NCBI GenBank assembly: GCA_900660155.1
Contig: CABFPE010000512.1
Coordinates: 105,059-169,058, forward strand
From: Hofstenia miamia
Lineage: Eukaryota; Xenacoelomorpha; Acoela; Hofsteniidae
DNA: 64,000 nucleotides
Direction of reading: 5' to 3'
In this document: positions 35,647 through 47,129 of the stretch, in pieces
How positions within the stretch are numbered: the stretch's first letter is position 1
Layout of the letters: each line of letters starts with the position of its first letter
Notes under the pieces: generated by a model
The model's database searches: none
What the model saw: the letters and a program-made list of their open reading frames with translations, nothing else
Told to the model about the DNA's origin: nothing
Position numbers and translations under genes: made by a program

Positions 35647-35976
35647 CAGTGTTGGAACCATACCTTGAGTTTTTGGTATAAGCAAAATTCGAGTTAGGCA
35701 CGGCATAAAAATCTATACATTTTCAATGAATGAAGAAGGCATCTTAGATAAAATCCTATGAATGAAATGTTTTTGGCCACAAATGTTTTCATTACTTTAA
35801 CAAATTGTTCAAGAAACAAAACTTTCAATGATTATAATATGCAAGTTAATAGATTTCGAAAATAAAAATTACAAATATGTTTGATATATATAATAATGTC
35901 GGCATGAGCATGGCATGAAAACGAAATTTTCTGTAAAAATTAGCACAATATCAAGCAAGGCTTGGTTCCAACTCTG
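35647..35976. mobile_element. hAT-like MITE, 330 bp
   Basis: CAGTGTTGGAACCATACCTTG at the left (first 20 bases considered) and the inverse of CAGAGTTGGAACCAAGCCTT at the right. No coding sequence. No matching 8-bp flanks. Its right end is also present in repeat C copy 1 (GGTTCCATCTCTG at 8726), so it may be part of family C rather than a separate insertion. Confidence 0.5.
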
Positions 35977-36331
35977 TACTGAAATATACAACATGTATCC
36001 ACCTCAACCAGTTCTTATTGAGGTTCCTGCATCATGTGTTTGCTTTAACTGACAAAACCTTCAGTTTGAACTTTAATAAATGAACATATATTTAACAGTA
36101 GGTTGCAATTGAGTGATAGACTGATATAAGTGTGCCAAAAAATACAAATATAAGTCATTGAAATCTCATACTTAGACAGTTTTCATAATGAGTCATGGTA
36201 GCTTTCATTTCAAACAGAAATTGAGGTAAAATTAACTTAATTTAATTTTAAATAATTATTACCTACACTGCTAAATTCATTCACTAGAGGGCTAATAAAT
36301 CTTCAATTAAATTTCATGTAATGAGCCTTTT
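35977..36331. repeat. Repeat family C, copy 3 (diverged)
   Basis: Aligns with 8740-9395 with one large internal deletion. Ends TTTCATGTAATG and abuts the Polinton ATPase. Confidence 0.8.
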
Positions 36332-36840
36332 TATATGCAGCCAGTAATTCACGCATAATTCCCATCTGAGTTCCTAAAATCCTAATCTGTGCTCTATCAT
36401 GCACTGAATTAAACAAAAATATTCCAGAAGTATTTTTTTTGAATTAGACTTGAATAGCATCCCTTTGAAAAACCAAATGTGTAATCAACACAATGCCAAA
36501 ATTTAAATGTCTTCCAGCTATAACAAGGTTAGCAAATGCCTCTGATTGTAGAACAGTTTCACCCATATCATCAAATATTATTAACAAGTTTTGAATGCCA
36601 TTTTCACTTAGTAGATTTTCAGAAAATTCCTTGAAAAATATCACATGATTCATTTCATTTTAAATTTGTTATAAACATTACTTTGGAAGTGAAAATAAAA
36701 AACAATTGTTTGGAATATTTATTAAAATAGCCTTTATCAATTAATTTCCCAAGTAAGCTTGTTTTTCCTGAATTTGACAAAACACTGAAAATTAAAAACG
36801 TCTGATTGCTTTGCAAAGCAACATCATTCAACATGGACAT
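36330..36840 (-). pseudogene. Polinton packaging ATPase (FtsK/HerA type), core remnant
   Basis: Remnant of the genome-packaging ATPase. Walker A is seen as SVLSNSGKTSLLGKLI, Walker B as NLLIIFDDMGE, followed by NLVIAGRHLNFGIVLITH and, left of 36440, the SVHDRAQI-LGTQMGIM block. All lie on the minus strand, like the structural genes at 25-30 kb. The tail of the gene lies some 6 kb to the left, beyond repeat C, the RT fragment, MITEs, satellites and a gap. Broken. Confidence 0.85.
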
Positions 36841-36875
36841 GCTTTCTTTATCATGAGAATAGTAAAAAGTTTACA

Positions 36876-37208
36876 TTAACTTATATGTTTTTTAAAAACC
36901 ACAGTTTTAAATAATTTGCGTTTCTTTCTAGTGTTATATATTACATGTACTTTTATCATACCATCTATAGTTGAGTCATGCATCAATGTGGAAGAGTTCT
37001 TACTCTCAGAATTGAACAAATCTTCAGATTTGGAGGAAGTGTGGGATCTTTCTTCTGGATCAGTATAATTAATATATTTGAAATCAGAGCACATTTTTGA
37101 GATGGTGAATATAAAATATGGAAAAAGTATATGAGATGTCTCATTATTTGTGTGTGTAGATACATTTGAAATCATCAGTCCAAAACGCAGTATCTCTAAA
37201 TGATTCAT
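36876..37208 (-). pseudogene. Unrecognised frame upstream of the ATPase
   Basis: A 110-codon frame, serine- and lysine-rich (YTDPEERSHTSSKSED). Its last part, near 36935, matches sequence at 62480-62510, where ATPase sequence also lies, so it belongs to the Polinton. No function can be assigned. Confidence 0.4.
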
Positions 37209-37229
37209 TATTCACCATCTTATACTTAA

Positions 37230-38330
37230 CGCCTTTTCAAATGTATTGTATATATATATTTTTCCACATGATTCACCATTTCTTCTTCTAGCTGGGGTAC
37301 AATGTACATTTGATTTCTGTGTATAGATATGAATTCAACTCATTAAATTAGTCATAATTCCATGTTGAGGCTATCCTCTAAAATCGCAAATATCTGTGAA
37401 TAGTATATTATTCCCACAATTGGTAGGAATTTTTGAGAAAATTACAAACTAACAATTTATAGGTTAATATTTTGAAGAACACCATGCATAAAATTCGCTT
37501 AACCACAGTATAAACTCAAGTATGATTTGAAAAATTAATACATATTTGGTTAATGAATGGTGGATTTGTGCAGATTCTCAAAATTCAGCATCAAAAAATC
37601 TGAATTTCATCAAGGATGGTAGATATCTTCTGTCTATAACAAGGATTTTTATAATCATTCATTTTTTCATGGTTGATTGGAAAAGTCTTTTTGCACATGA
37701 GTAGTATATATAGAACAGACTTGAAGTCACAAACTGACCTTTTGTCCTCTGCTGATTCACCAATATTGAGGGAGTGTTTGCAAATGTTAATTAGTGACTC
37801 ACATACTTGACAGCTCTACTAATGGATTTTTAACATTACTGACTAATGGGTTTTTGACATTTTCTAAGATTATCACTAATGGATTTTTTCAATTTTTATT
37901 AGTGGTTCATATACATGTTGGGGCCAATTTAGTTTACAATGATTCATATACATATCATTGGGGGACAAATTAGTTTACAATTCCATGTTTTGATATAGTG
38001 ACTAATTTATATTGATAATATTTTTTTGTAAATATACCTAGCCATATCACACATTATACATGCTTACACACTTTTGCATACACTGGGTTTTACATCACAT
38101 TTGTGATTATGCATTGCTGGCTGAATTATCCACAAAAATTCCTAGAGTTTTCAACTGTTTACAGTTTACAATGTTTAATTGAGAAAACATTACATGTAAA
38201 AGTCTGCATCTCATTTTTGTAAATATACATTGTTAACATATATATTGTATCATGTTTTTTCCAACCAATGAATATTTTTCATAATTTCCCATGTATTTCC
38301 ATTGGCTGGTCAATCTATATATTCACCTCA
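37230..38330. repeat. Internal Polinton terminal-type repeat
   Basis: The first part (37230-37560) repeats 20350-20700 directly. The second part (37600-38300) is the inverse of 61700-62250, with long runs such as GTTGGGGCCAATTTAGTTTA and TGTTTGCAAATGTTAATTAG almost unchanged. A terminal repeat between ATPase and polymerase suggests that the left and right gene blocks come from different Polinton copies. Confidence 0.8.
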
Positions 38331-38332
38331 TT

Positions 38333-38515
38333 TCATTGGATAAAATCATTATTTTTCTTCAATGCAAACTTGACCTTCTTATTCTTACTGACAAATGTCT
38401 GTTGAAATTTTAGCATCTGGTTCATGGGTAGCTGATTTGATGATCTATGCATAACCCCGACCATTGTATTGTTATAACCTGCTAACACAGAAGATGATGT
38501 CCCCACCACCTGTGC
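38333..38515 (-). CDS. Putative last exon of an unknown gene within the Polinton complex
   Basis: Starts right after a strong acceptor (tttttcttttacag) and stays open for 60 codons to a TGA at 38335-38333. Sequence pieces: AQVVGTSSSVLAGYNNTMVG, MNQMLKFQQTFVSKN, basic C-terminus KKVKFALKKNN. No family recognised. It overlaps the inner edge of the terminal-type repeat, and a coding-like segment on the same strand at 39941-40195 ends with a strong donor. Confidence 0.45.
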   Translation of the reverse strand, partial: AQVVGTSSSVLAGYNNTMVGVMHRSSNQLPMNQMLKFQQTFVSKNKKVKFALKKNNDFIQ

Positions 38516-38869
38516 CTGTAAAAGAAAAATGCCAGACTCAAAACAAGCTAAGATGTTCTATAGTCAATCAAGAATTTCTTGATGTTATAAACACTATTGT
38601 ATGCATTCCCATGTAGTTTAAAAAACATTAGATTTTGTACACAATGCCATGACAATCAACCAACTATCTAAATAAAAAACCACAGAGAGAACGATAAATA
38701 TTTTTGTAATCAATATAAAACACGTGATAATTGAATGATCACATAATTTTGGTAAAGTTTTTGGCATTAGAATAAAAACCACACAAGCAAATTCTTGTCA
38801 TTGTAAAAAATAATAATTTTGATGTCAATGTTTGAATGTTGGCATTTTAATTGTTTTAATAAAAATAAT

Positions 38870-39083
38870 CAGGGGGACATCATCATCCTTACCCAATGCA
38901 GGGTGAAGCCCCATGAAAATTTTTGAAAATATTGAGAAAATAGACCCTAAAAATGCATTTCATGATCCTAGATTTTAAATTATTAAATTTTTTATGAACA
39001 TTTTTTTGATTTATCCAGTCAAAATCAAATTTGGAAACCTGACAGGAGGGACATTCCACCATGTCCCCCTGCATATGCTACTG
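38870..39083. mobile_element. Short hAT-like MITE
   Basis: Left CAGGGGGACATCATC; right, read inverse, CAGTAGCATATGCAGGGGGA. Flanking 8-mers aaaataat and ataataat match at seven of eight positions. The left end lacks the outer 12 bases present at the right. Confidence 0.6.
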
Positions 39084-39259
39084 ATAATAATGATAAATAT
39101 CAATTTAGAAATTATTTTTATATTTTCAACTATTATCATGTATTGTTTGTTTGGAAAATATTTTATGAACCAGTGTTTTGAATATGGACTAAACTTTGAT
39201 TTCATGGGTAAGTTTCTATTTTTGATTAAAATAGCATGGTTAATAATAATATTACTTCT

Positions 39260-39720
39260 ATAAATTAAGGTGTTTTTGTAATTTAAGCAAATGATAATTT
39301 TACCATTTGATATTATTTCATTAAAACAATGAATTTTACTAATGCTATTGTAACTTTGTAGTAAATGCAAAAGATATATTTGTTTTGTAATTTAAGCAAA
39401 TGATAATTTTTTATCAAGTTTCAACACATTTTCATGAAAAACCAAGAATTTACTGACACTATCATAACTTGTAATAAAGACAAATGTGTATTTGTTTTGA
39501 AATTTAAGCAAATGATAATTTTAGCATTTTGCATGTATTTTGTGAAAATGATGAATTTTACTATTTTTGATATTGTAACTTGTAATAAATGTGAAAAGTA
39601 TATTCACTACTTTTTGATATTTCTAACTTGTAATAATAATGAGAGGTATGTCTTATGCTTACCATTTTGACATTACATTTTGTAATAAAAGAGATTTTTC
39701 ATTAAACTTAGTTAATTTTA
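39260..39720. repeat. Degenerate tandem repeat, about 110-bp unit
   Basis: AATTTAAGCAAATGATAATTTT recurs near 39280, 39388 and 39500 (first 20 bases compared), with ACTTGTAATAAA blocks between. Confidence 0.8.
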
Positions 39721-39940
39721 CATAATTTAGCAAATATAATCTATATGTATAATATTCTAGCTTTAATTACATAAACCACCTGGTTAAAATAATGGTGAGG
39801 TTAATAATAATAATAGCACTTAGTATTCTAGATGTCTAAATAAAACACAGATGGAAAGCTATATATTTACATTGATATATATTATCAAAGACAAAAAGAG
39901 AGTTTTACATAATGTCCACTAGATACTCTGGTTACCTTAC

Positions 39941-40195
39941 CCACAATCAACAGGGGCACATCCTCATCATTGATCTGGCAGGCATAATGCTGGGGTAAAT
40001 AGCAATACTTGTTTCTGTCTAGTTTTATTTTATGGTGCGGCCATATTTTGTCTGTTTAGCCATCACATCCTTCATCTCCTGCCACTCCTGAATTTGCATC
40101 TCATGTGGAGAAATTCTTCTTCCATCTGGGTTATCCCTGATATCTTCCAATGTTTTTATAAGTTTACCACACCTATAAACCTCTTTGTTGCACAT
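39941..40195 (-). CDS. Coding-like segment of an unknown gene within the Polinton complex
   Basis: From an ATG at about 40191 the frame reads MCNKEVYRCGKLIKTLEDIR, GRRISPHEMQIQEWQEM and stops near 40024. A second frame continues as LDRNKYCYLPQHYACQINDE and DVPLLIV, ending at a strong donor (TTGTGG|GTAAGG). Amino-acid composition and splice site look genuine; the family is unknown. It may be a cargo gene of the Polinton or a captured host gene. Confidence 0.45.
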
Positions 40196-40275
40196 TGTTA
40201 CAGATAAATGTTTTGTTTTTATAGCATATAATTATTTTTTACAAAAAGGTAGTAGGGTTTTAATGCTCTAAAATT

Positions 40276-40596
40276 TCATCCAACTAATAGAAATCGAGAT
40301 CCAATAAGCTTTGGAAGATCTAGAGGCTGGAAAAGCAATAATTTTAGCCCAAGGACTGATTTTAAATTGTCTTGTTCTAGTAATGTAAAAATATGCAAAA
40401 TTGCAAAGTCTATTGGAAATCTGTCTTTGTATATTTTATTGGCGTTTGCTTTTAATATTTCCCATGCCAGGAATGTATGTTTTTTAAAACTCAATATATC
40501 TGTGTGATTAACTCCAATTTCCAAAAATGTGTCACAAGTACACTGGGCTTTTGATGGGTGAAATAAAACATGCAATATTTTATTGTTTGAAAGCAC
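40276..40596 (-). pseudogene. Unrecognised 106-codon frame
   Basis: Open from 40596 with protein-like stretches (CTCDTFLEIGVNHTDILSFK, FLAWEILKANANKIYKDRFP). It lies upstream of the unknown segment at 39941-40195 on the same strand and could be part of the same gene. No motif recognised. Confidence 0.4.
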
Positions 40597-40826
40597 AATG
40601 TCTTTGTAATTTACCAGTTAAGCAATATTTTTTAATATGCACATCTGGATAGAACACCAAATACAATCAAATCATTGAGGACAATCTTTATAAAAACAAT
40701 TAGAAATTTCCTTCAATGAATCTATGTAAGTCATTACATTTGCTTTTTCTGATTACACAGTATAAAAAAATGTGTATTGTTGTGTATTAAATTTATTAAA
40801 CAAATTTTGTTTCAATAATATACTAG

Positions 40827-41010
40827 AAGAGTTGAATTCACCCCCACAACATTTTGATGAATGGTTGCAAACATTTGAGAATCAAGTAGATGAAATGATG
40901 TTGAATTATGAAGAAAATCAACCTGGGTCTGGTGATGTCAGCCTATGGCCAACCACATCATCAACCACAAACACTATGATGATGCCTGAAAATGCTACTA
41001 CTTCAACCAA
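40827..41010 (+). CDS. Putative exon, acidic unknown protein
   Basis: Bounded by an acceptor (tttcaataatatactag) and a strong donor (ACCAA|GTGAGT). The open frame reads HFDEWLQTFENQVDEMMLNY, then an acidic and Ser/Thr-rich tail (SSTTNTMMMPENATTS). Plus strand, upstream of the polymerase and in its direction. It could be a 5' exon of a Polinton gene; not recognised. Confidence 0.4.
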
Positions 41011-41439
41011 GTGAGTACATGATATAGCATGCTTTCTATTTTGAAAATTGTATTTGCCATCTTTTGTGATTTTTAAAAACACAATACAGTTTTTAAGTTT
41101 AAATAATCCAGTACTCTTGTCAATGTTTTTTAATTTGAAAGAATGGTAAACACAATTATTTTAATTGATGTTATTCAGCAGTCATTTTTTTAAAAATTAA
41201 TAAACCAAATGTCATGTCATTGGAAAAACAATTAGAGGTTTACTGTTTAAACTAATAAGGTTTTTTTAAAAACACAGTGTTACAATTTTCAAGAAACAAG
41301 ATGATTTATTACATCAGTGAAAATATTTCTCAAAAAATGCACAAATGTCTGTTCATTTTTAAATTTAAAAAGATGGTATTAAAATAATTGATTTGTCACA
41401 CTTACAATTTCTCAATTATTATAGACATTGTGCATAAAA

Positions 41440-42200
41440 ATGAATTTTATTCATGGCTCAATTTCCTAGATATTATATTTTAAAGTCAAGATATAGCATA
41501 TTACAAAATCACTATCTCTCTCCCTGTGTGTATTTAAATGTTACACATTGCAGTGGTTATTCATTAAATGTATTCTTGTTATTTTGTTTAAAAATGCATG
41601 TGTATTATCTGATTTCACTGAATACATGTTTTATAAATGTTTACAATACACTATTAATTTTATCTAATTACCATTTTGGGTGAATGCATGATTTAATTGT
41701 TACAATGTCCCTTTATATATAATTCCTGTTTTTCTCAACACAAGATGTTGACAGAAATAATGTTTTATTTCTCACTTATTAAATTGAATTTTATTCATGG
41801 CTCAATCTTGTTTTTCCCAAGTTTTAAAAGATGAAAGGAAATTCTTTCTCATTCATTATAGACCCTGTGTGTCTTCTTCTCCTCCTCATTTGCAGTTTAT
41901 TAAATTAATGTGCTACAAGATTGTCATCTCTCTGTGTATTTTAAATAATTGCATAATTATTTTTAAAATGTGTCTTGCATTGTATTTGCTCAATTTGACA
42001 TTCAGTATTTTCTAAATATGGATTGTTAAATATTTAAATGTAATTAACATTTTATGAGGAGAGTTATCATTGAATAGCTAAATGTATACTTTTGTTTAAT
42101 TTTATATGTTCATGTGTTAAATATCAGTTTTTTGGGTGAATACATGTTTTTAAATATTACATTGTCAATTTATATATAATATCCAATTTTTTGAGAGTGA
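41440..42200. repeat. Degenerate repeats upstream of the polymerase
   Basis: AATTTTATTCATGGCTCAAT occurs at about 41440 and 41787. A second block (GGGTGAATNCATG with TTTATATATAAT) occurs at 41679 and 42134. No coding capacity. Confidence 0.6.
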
Positions 42201-42715
42201 TAATGAGATGTTACCACTTCTTTATTTAGTTAAATGTAATTTTGTTTAAAGAGTTTTTTAAATATTGCATGCATATTATATGATTTTTATCTAACTATTA
42301 CTGATTACATCTTTTTCAATGCATTGCTATTTTCTTCTATAATGTGGTTATGCATATTTTGTCTCTTTGTGGTTTATATTTTTTAAAAAATTGAATATGT
42401 GTCAAAACAGAAATTATTCCATCCTTGAAAAACGATTTGCATGTTATGTTTAAACCTAAATTATCCCATCTATGTTTTTTTTTAAAAAAATTTTTTTCAG
42501 TTGATATTTTTCCCACTTTACTAATACTTGGCCTATTTTAGACCAAAGTGAAAGTTGCAGTATTTTTTTGGTTTGTTTTCCTCTACATATGTTTTTGTCA
42601 ACATTATTACAATTAATTCAATGTTTAGAAAATCCTCTGTTTGAATAATTGATTGATTGCCTGGCATAAAAAATTACCTCAATTCTATGTGTCTGCATAT
42701 TTTTATTATATCTCT

Positions 42716-42842
42716 CCATGTATGTTTCTCATCAACATTATTATAAAAATAATTTTTTGTTTAGAAATCCTCTGTTTGAATAATTTGCTGATGCTTGTCA
42801 ACTGAAGAAGAAGAAAACTGGCTCCCTCTCAATGCTCCCCAC
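42716..42842 (+). repeat. Direct repeat flanking the polymerase, left copy
   Basis: Nearly identical to 59815-59937 over about 120 bp (TATTATAAAAATAATTTTTT to TGAAGAAGAAGAAAACTGGC). A shorter related block precedes it at 42597. The copies lie just outside the two polymerase segments. Confidence 0.9.
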
Positions 42843-42949
42843 AAAAACTAAGGTCCCACCTATGAATATTACACAAGTAAACAACAATTAATTTCTGTAT
42901 TTATTGTAAAACCTATTTTGGAAATAAGTCATTGTTTTACAACCATCAT

Positions 42950-45564
42950 GATAACCAACATCCAAATGAGATTTCAACAGATCCAGCCTTGAACAACAAC
43001 AACCATGAATATACCTTACATAAATCAGAAAATGCATGTTGAGAGGCTTTTGCAAGTTACCTTTCAAACAATGTCAACTCAATTGACATTTATAAGACTT
43101 TTGCAAACCATCATAAGGCAATACAACAAATAATTTCAAATGAAGTTTCCACTCATTATTCTGTGAAAATATATTTAACTTGCAAGGTGGAAATGGTGAA
43201 ACCACTGGAAAAGGAAGAAGAAAAGACGGTGGTGATTTATCCAACATCTAGCCCCATGTCAGTGCTTAGATACAGACTAACTGACAGAAATTTCTATGGT
43301 CTAGTTGACCAGATTGCAAACTTTATCTCAATTTATGTCATGAACAGAAGCAGATTTATTCTAAAAAGCATAAACAGAGTTGAGCTTTGTGTGTCCGAAT
43401 ACTGACCATCACGTGGAGGGTCTTATATTTCATTTCTTGACTATCTTAAAAGAAACAATTTTTAGTAAAACCAAAAACCAGTCAATCAAACTTATGCTTT
43501 GTGTACAGCATACTAGCTTGCCTACACCCTGAATTTCAACACCATGATCAAATAACACAAATGAAAAACTTTCTTCCTGAATTAAAGTACAAAGGTCTCA
43601 TATTCCCATTATTAATTAACAACATATGCATTTTTGAAAAATGGAACAGTATAAATGTAAATGTCTATTCACTAAACAATCAATGCCTTGTACCAGCATA
43701 CATGTCTCTGTGCTCAATCAAACAACAGTTAATCTATTAATAATAGAAGAAGGTTAAAAGAGCCAATACCTTGCCATTACAAACAATGATGCATGTTGCT
43801 TATTTTTTAAAAATAGAACACATGATTTTTTCTTCCCAAAATGTTTGTCCAGATTTATAGCAAAAGAAAATTTGAGCAAGCATGAAAATAAATGTGGCAG
43901 AGTGCCAGAACAATCAATTACATTTACAGATCTGGGCGACAAGATTAAATTTAAAGCATATGCTGCTCAAAATTACATTCTTATCATTGGTACTTTGGAT
44001 ATTGAGACAATATCAAGAAAAGTTCATAGCATTCAGCCAAACCCATCTACAAGTTACACAACATGAAATGTTGAACAAATTCCATCTGGTGTGTGTGTAG
44101 CAAGTAGTACTGAAGAAAAGCTATTATCATGCAAAATATATTCTGGCAAGAATTGTATGGAGGAGGGATTTAACCATTTGTGTGAATTGGCAAGACATTT
44201 CCACTAAGTTAAGCAGCAACACTGTCAATTGATAATAACAGAAGAAGAGCAAAGAACAATGCTGTCAACAGCAATAAGATGTGTATTCTGTAAAAATATG
44301 TTTGTAAATACTGATGTAAAAGGCATAGACCACTGTCATTTCACCAGAAAAATTAGAGGCATGGTGAATAACAATTGCAATATTTTAAATCATAGTCTGC
44401 AAATTTACCCTGATTTGTATGCACAACAGAAGTAAATACAACATGCATATTCTACTAAAAAATTTGAAAATGAAAGATGGAGGGAAAGTATCTTTCATCC
44501 CATGTACATCAGAGGTGTTTTTTTCACTAAGTGCAATGGTGCCTGTAGATTGATATTATGATAAAAATGGAAATTACAAACTGATATACTAGGAACTCTG
44601 TTTTTTAGATAGTTACTGATTCATAGCCACAAGTCTGTCAAACCTTGCAAAAAACATTGGCTTTGAAAAATGCCACTTTTTAAGAGATGGAATGGGCAAG
44701 CAGAAGGCATCAGTATTTAGCAAGGGGAAGGGAAAGTTTCTGTGCACTTGGGTTGACATCTTTGAAAAATTTAACAAATTGTGGCTACCAGACTTGGGAC
44801 ATTAGAGAGACACATTGACTGGAAAAATCCCAATAACCCAACAGGAGCTGGATTTCAAATGTGAAAATACTTGGGTGTTGGGAGAATGTGAAACCATTAA
44901 TCAGTTTCATGATTATTACCTGATTTTGGACATGTTATTACTTTTAGATGTCATACATGAATTTGAAATACAGAGCATGGAGATGTATAATCTAGACCCT
45001 GCCCACTTTTTCACATTATCAAATTTTAGTTGGCTTGCAATGCTGAATTACATGGGAATCTCATTCAATCCTATACACAACAAAGAGGAATTGAATTTTA
45101 TGCTTGAAGGAATTTGTGGAAGTATGTGCTCTACATTTTCACATAGATTTTTTAAAGCCAACAACCCTATGGTAGATGTATATGATCACAAGAAGAAGAC
45201 CACCTATGAGTTCTATGACAACATGCACAGCCTATACACTAGAACCATGAGTTTAAACCTGCCTGTGGGTGGAATGTCATGGTCTTTAGCAAATCTCTAA
45301 AAAATAAAAAAATATTGTCCTCACCACAAGTTTCAAAGACTGGATACTTGGTGCAAGTTGATCTTGAATATCCAGAATATTTACATGATGAGCACTTTGA
45401 TTTCCTGCTGGCTCCACATAAGATGATAATAGAAGATAGACATCCATCACCAACCAACTCAAAATAACAAACTGGTTAAAAATAAAGTTGGCACCTATAC
45501 CTAAACTCATGCAAACATTTTATAAGAAAGAGGCATACATTGCACACTATGAGGTCTTGCAGTT
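42950..45564 (+). pseudogene. Polinton protein-primed DNA polymerase B, N-terminal and central part
   Basis: Remnant of the polymerase that replicates the Polinton. Recognisable blocks: an exonuclease-domain-like LDIETISRK, the zinc-type CVFCKNMFVN with IDHCHFTRKIRGM near 44290-44360, YYLILDMLLLLDVIHEF and YNLDPAHFFTLSNFSWLAML near 44910-45040, a YxDxNxLY-like block with LPVGGMSW near 45220-45280, and LVQVDLEYPEYLHDEHFDFL near 45350. Broken in several places. The gene is split by the Gypsy insertion at 45569; its end lies at 58752-59190. Confidence 0.88.
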
Positions 45565-45568
45565 TTAT

Positions 45569-46484
45569 TGTAGCATCTGCTACCAAGCATTGATGTAGGT
45601 TAAGTGCTTCTCTAAATTACTGTTTCCTATTCTATGTGGGTAGGGATGTATGTGTATTAGCTATTTGTTGCATGTATTTCTATTAATCTTTGTTTAACTG
45701 AAATAACCAAATACTGTTTAGGTACTTCACCATCATAGCCTTTCATGATTAATGTTCAGGTGGCCTCTGGCTGACTCCAATCTCTGCATTGCTTCAATTG
45801 TGTTTCCATTGTTGAAGTAGATAACTCCCAACCTCAGCTCATTGAAGTTCTTATGTGTTCACTATCCTAACTTGGTGTAGTTCTCAAATATGTATAACCT
45901 ACGGTAGGCTATCCAGCCCTTTTCTGCCAATGTTAATTATTAACTACATGTAAACAATCAAATCAATAGCCAGCTAAATGGAGAAAAACTCCTATTTGTA
46001 CATCTAACATAAATGCAGGTTCATGGTTTGGATCAAGGACCCTCAAGTTGCTCCCAATATGCTTCCAAACCACTACTACTGCATTTACCATTTAGCTTGA
46101 CATTCTTGACATTCTGTATAAATTAGCAAACCAATATAAAATCTAAAGATAAGATTTTCAAAGAATTTACTTCAACAGTTTCCAAATTAATTTCAGCTTT
46201 ATTTATACTCTAATTCAAAAAGTACCTGTCATTTGAAATTTGAATTTAGTTCATCTGCCAAAATGGCTAAAAATAATGGAAGTGATTTTGCAGCCTTTGG
46301 TTAGTCAAATTATTTGATGACAAGTACTAATTTGCTATACTATTACTTGGTTGCATTTACAAAGATAATCTGATAATTAACTTAAATTGTTTTTCTAATT
46401 AACAATCATAATTTGATCTTAGTTTCAACTAATCATCTGATCTTCTTTCTTAATTAGCAGCATTATTCTTTGGATTATGCTACA
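45569..46484 (-). repeat. 3' LTR of Gypsy copy 2
   Basis: 916 bp, starting TGTAGCAT and ending ATGCTACA in either reading. Contains a TATA-like GAGTATAAATAAAG on the minus strand near 46210. Nearly identical to 57134-57826 over its left three quarters. Confidence 0.92.
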
Positions 46485-46499
46485 TGCCCTCCTCAGCTT

Positions 46500-47129
46500 G
46501 CGTTATTTTTAGCACTGCACGTTCTCTGTGGACTAACTTGTCTGCTTTTTTTATTATTGTTTGTCATTTTCAATACCACCTCTCTTTCTGTAGTCACTGT
46601 GCTGTGATATCACAGGAATTTTGCTTCTTTGATGTTTTCAGATATTGGTGTTTTGTCTCTGAGTTCATTCATTTTTTCTGAGAAAATTTCATAGAATTTC
46701 TTGTATAAGTGGATCCCTTTAATCCCTATCATTAATGTCATCTGCTCATCTGCTCTGCTAGTGTGCGCCATCTCCTCACATACCATTGTTTCTGGATAGA
46801 AGAATGTGAACACTCTCCTTAGGCTCTTGTGTTTGCCACATCCTTGTGGAAGAAGCTTATGTTTTTTCTTACTTCCTCCTCTGTGATTGTTGTTGGGTCA
46901 TTCTTGTTTAATCTCATCATTGTTACTATTTCCACCCTTTTTGTGACATTGTAAAAGCGGTATTCTTTATCCCATAGATCCAACCACACCACGTCATTTA
47001 CTCCTGAGAACATCATGATTGCCTTAGTTGATCATTTGTCTATTTCTTCTCACAATTCCTTCAATTGTTCATGTATTGATTTTCCTTGGGTGTATAGTTG
47101 GTAAGAAGTTATTGCTCCCTCAACATATT
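46500..47129 (-). pseudogene. Extra 3' coding region of Gypsy copy 2, distal piece
   Basis: Two open pieces (46610-46813 and 46819-47016) with protein-like sequence such as VVWLDLWDKEYRFYNVTKRV and EEMAHTSRADEQMTLMIGI. They continue the extra region beyond the nested LTR insertion. No envelope features seen. Confidence 0.6.
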
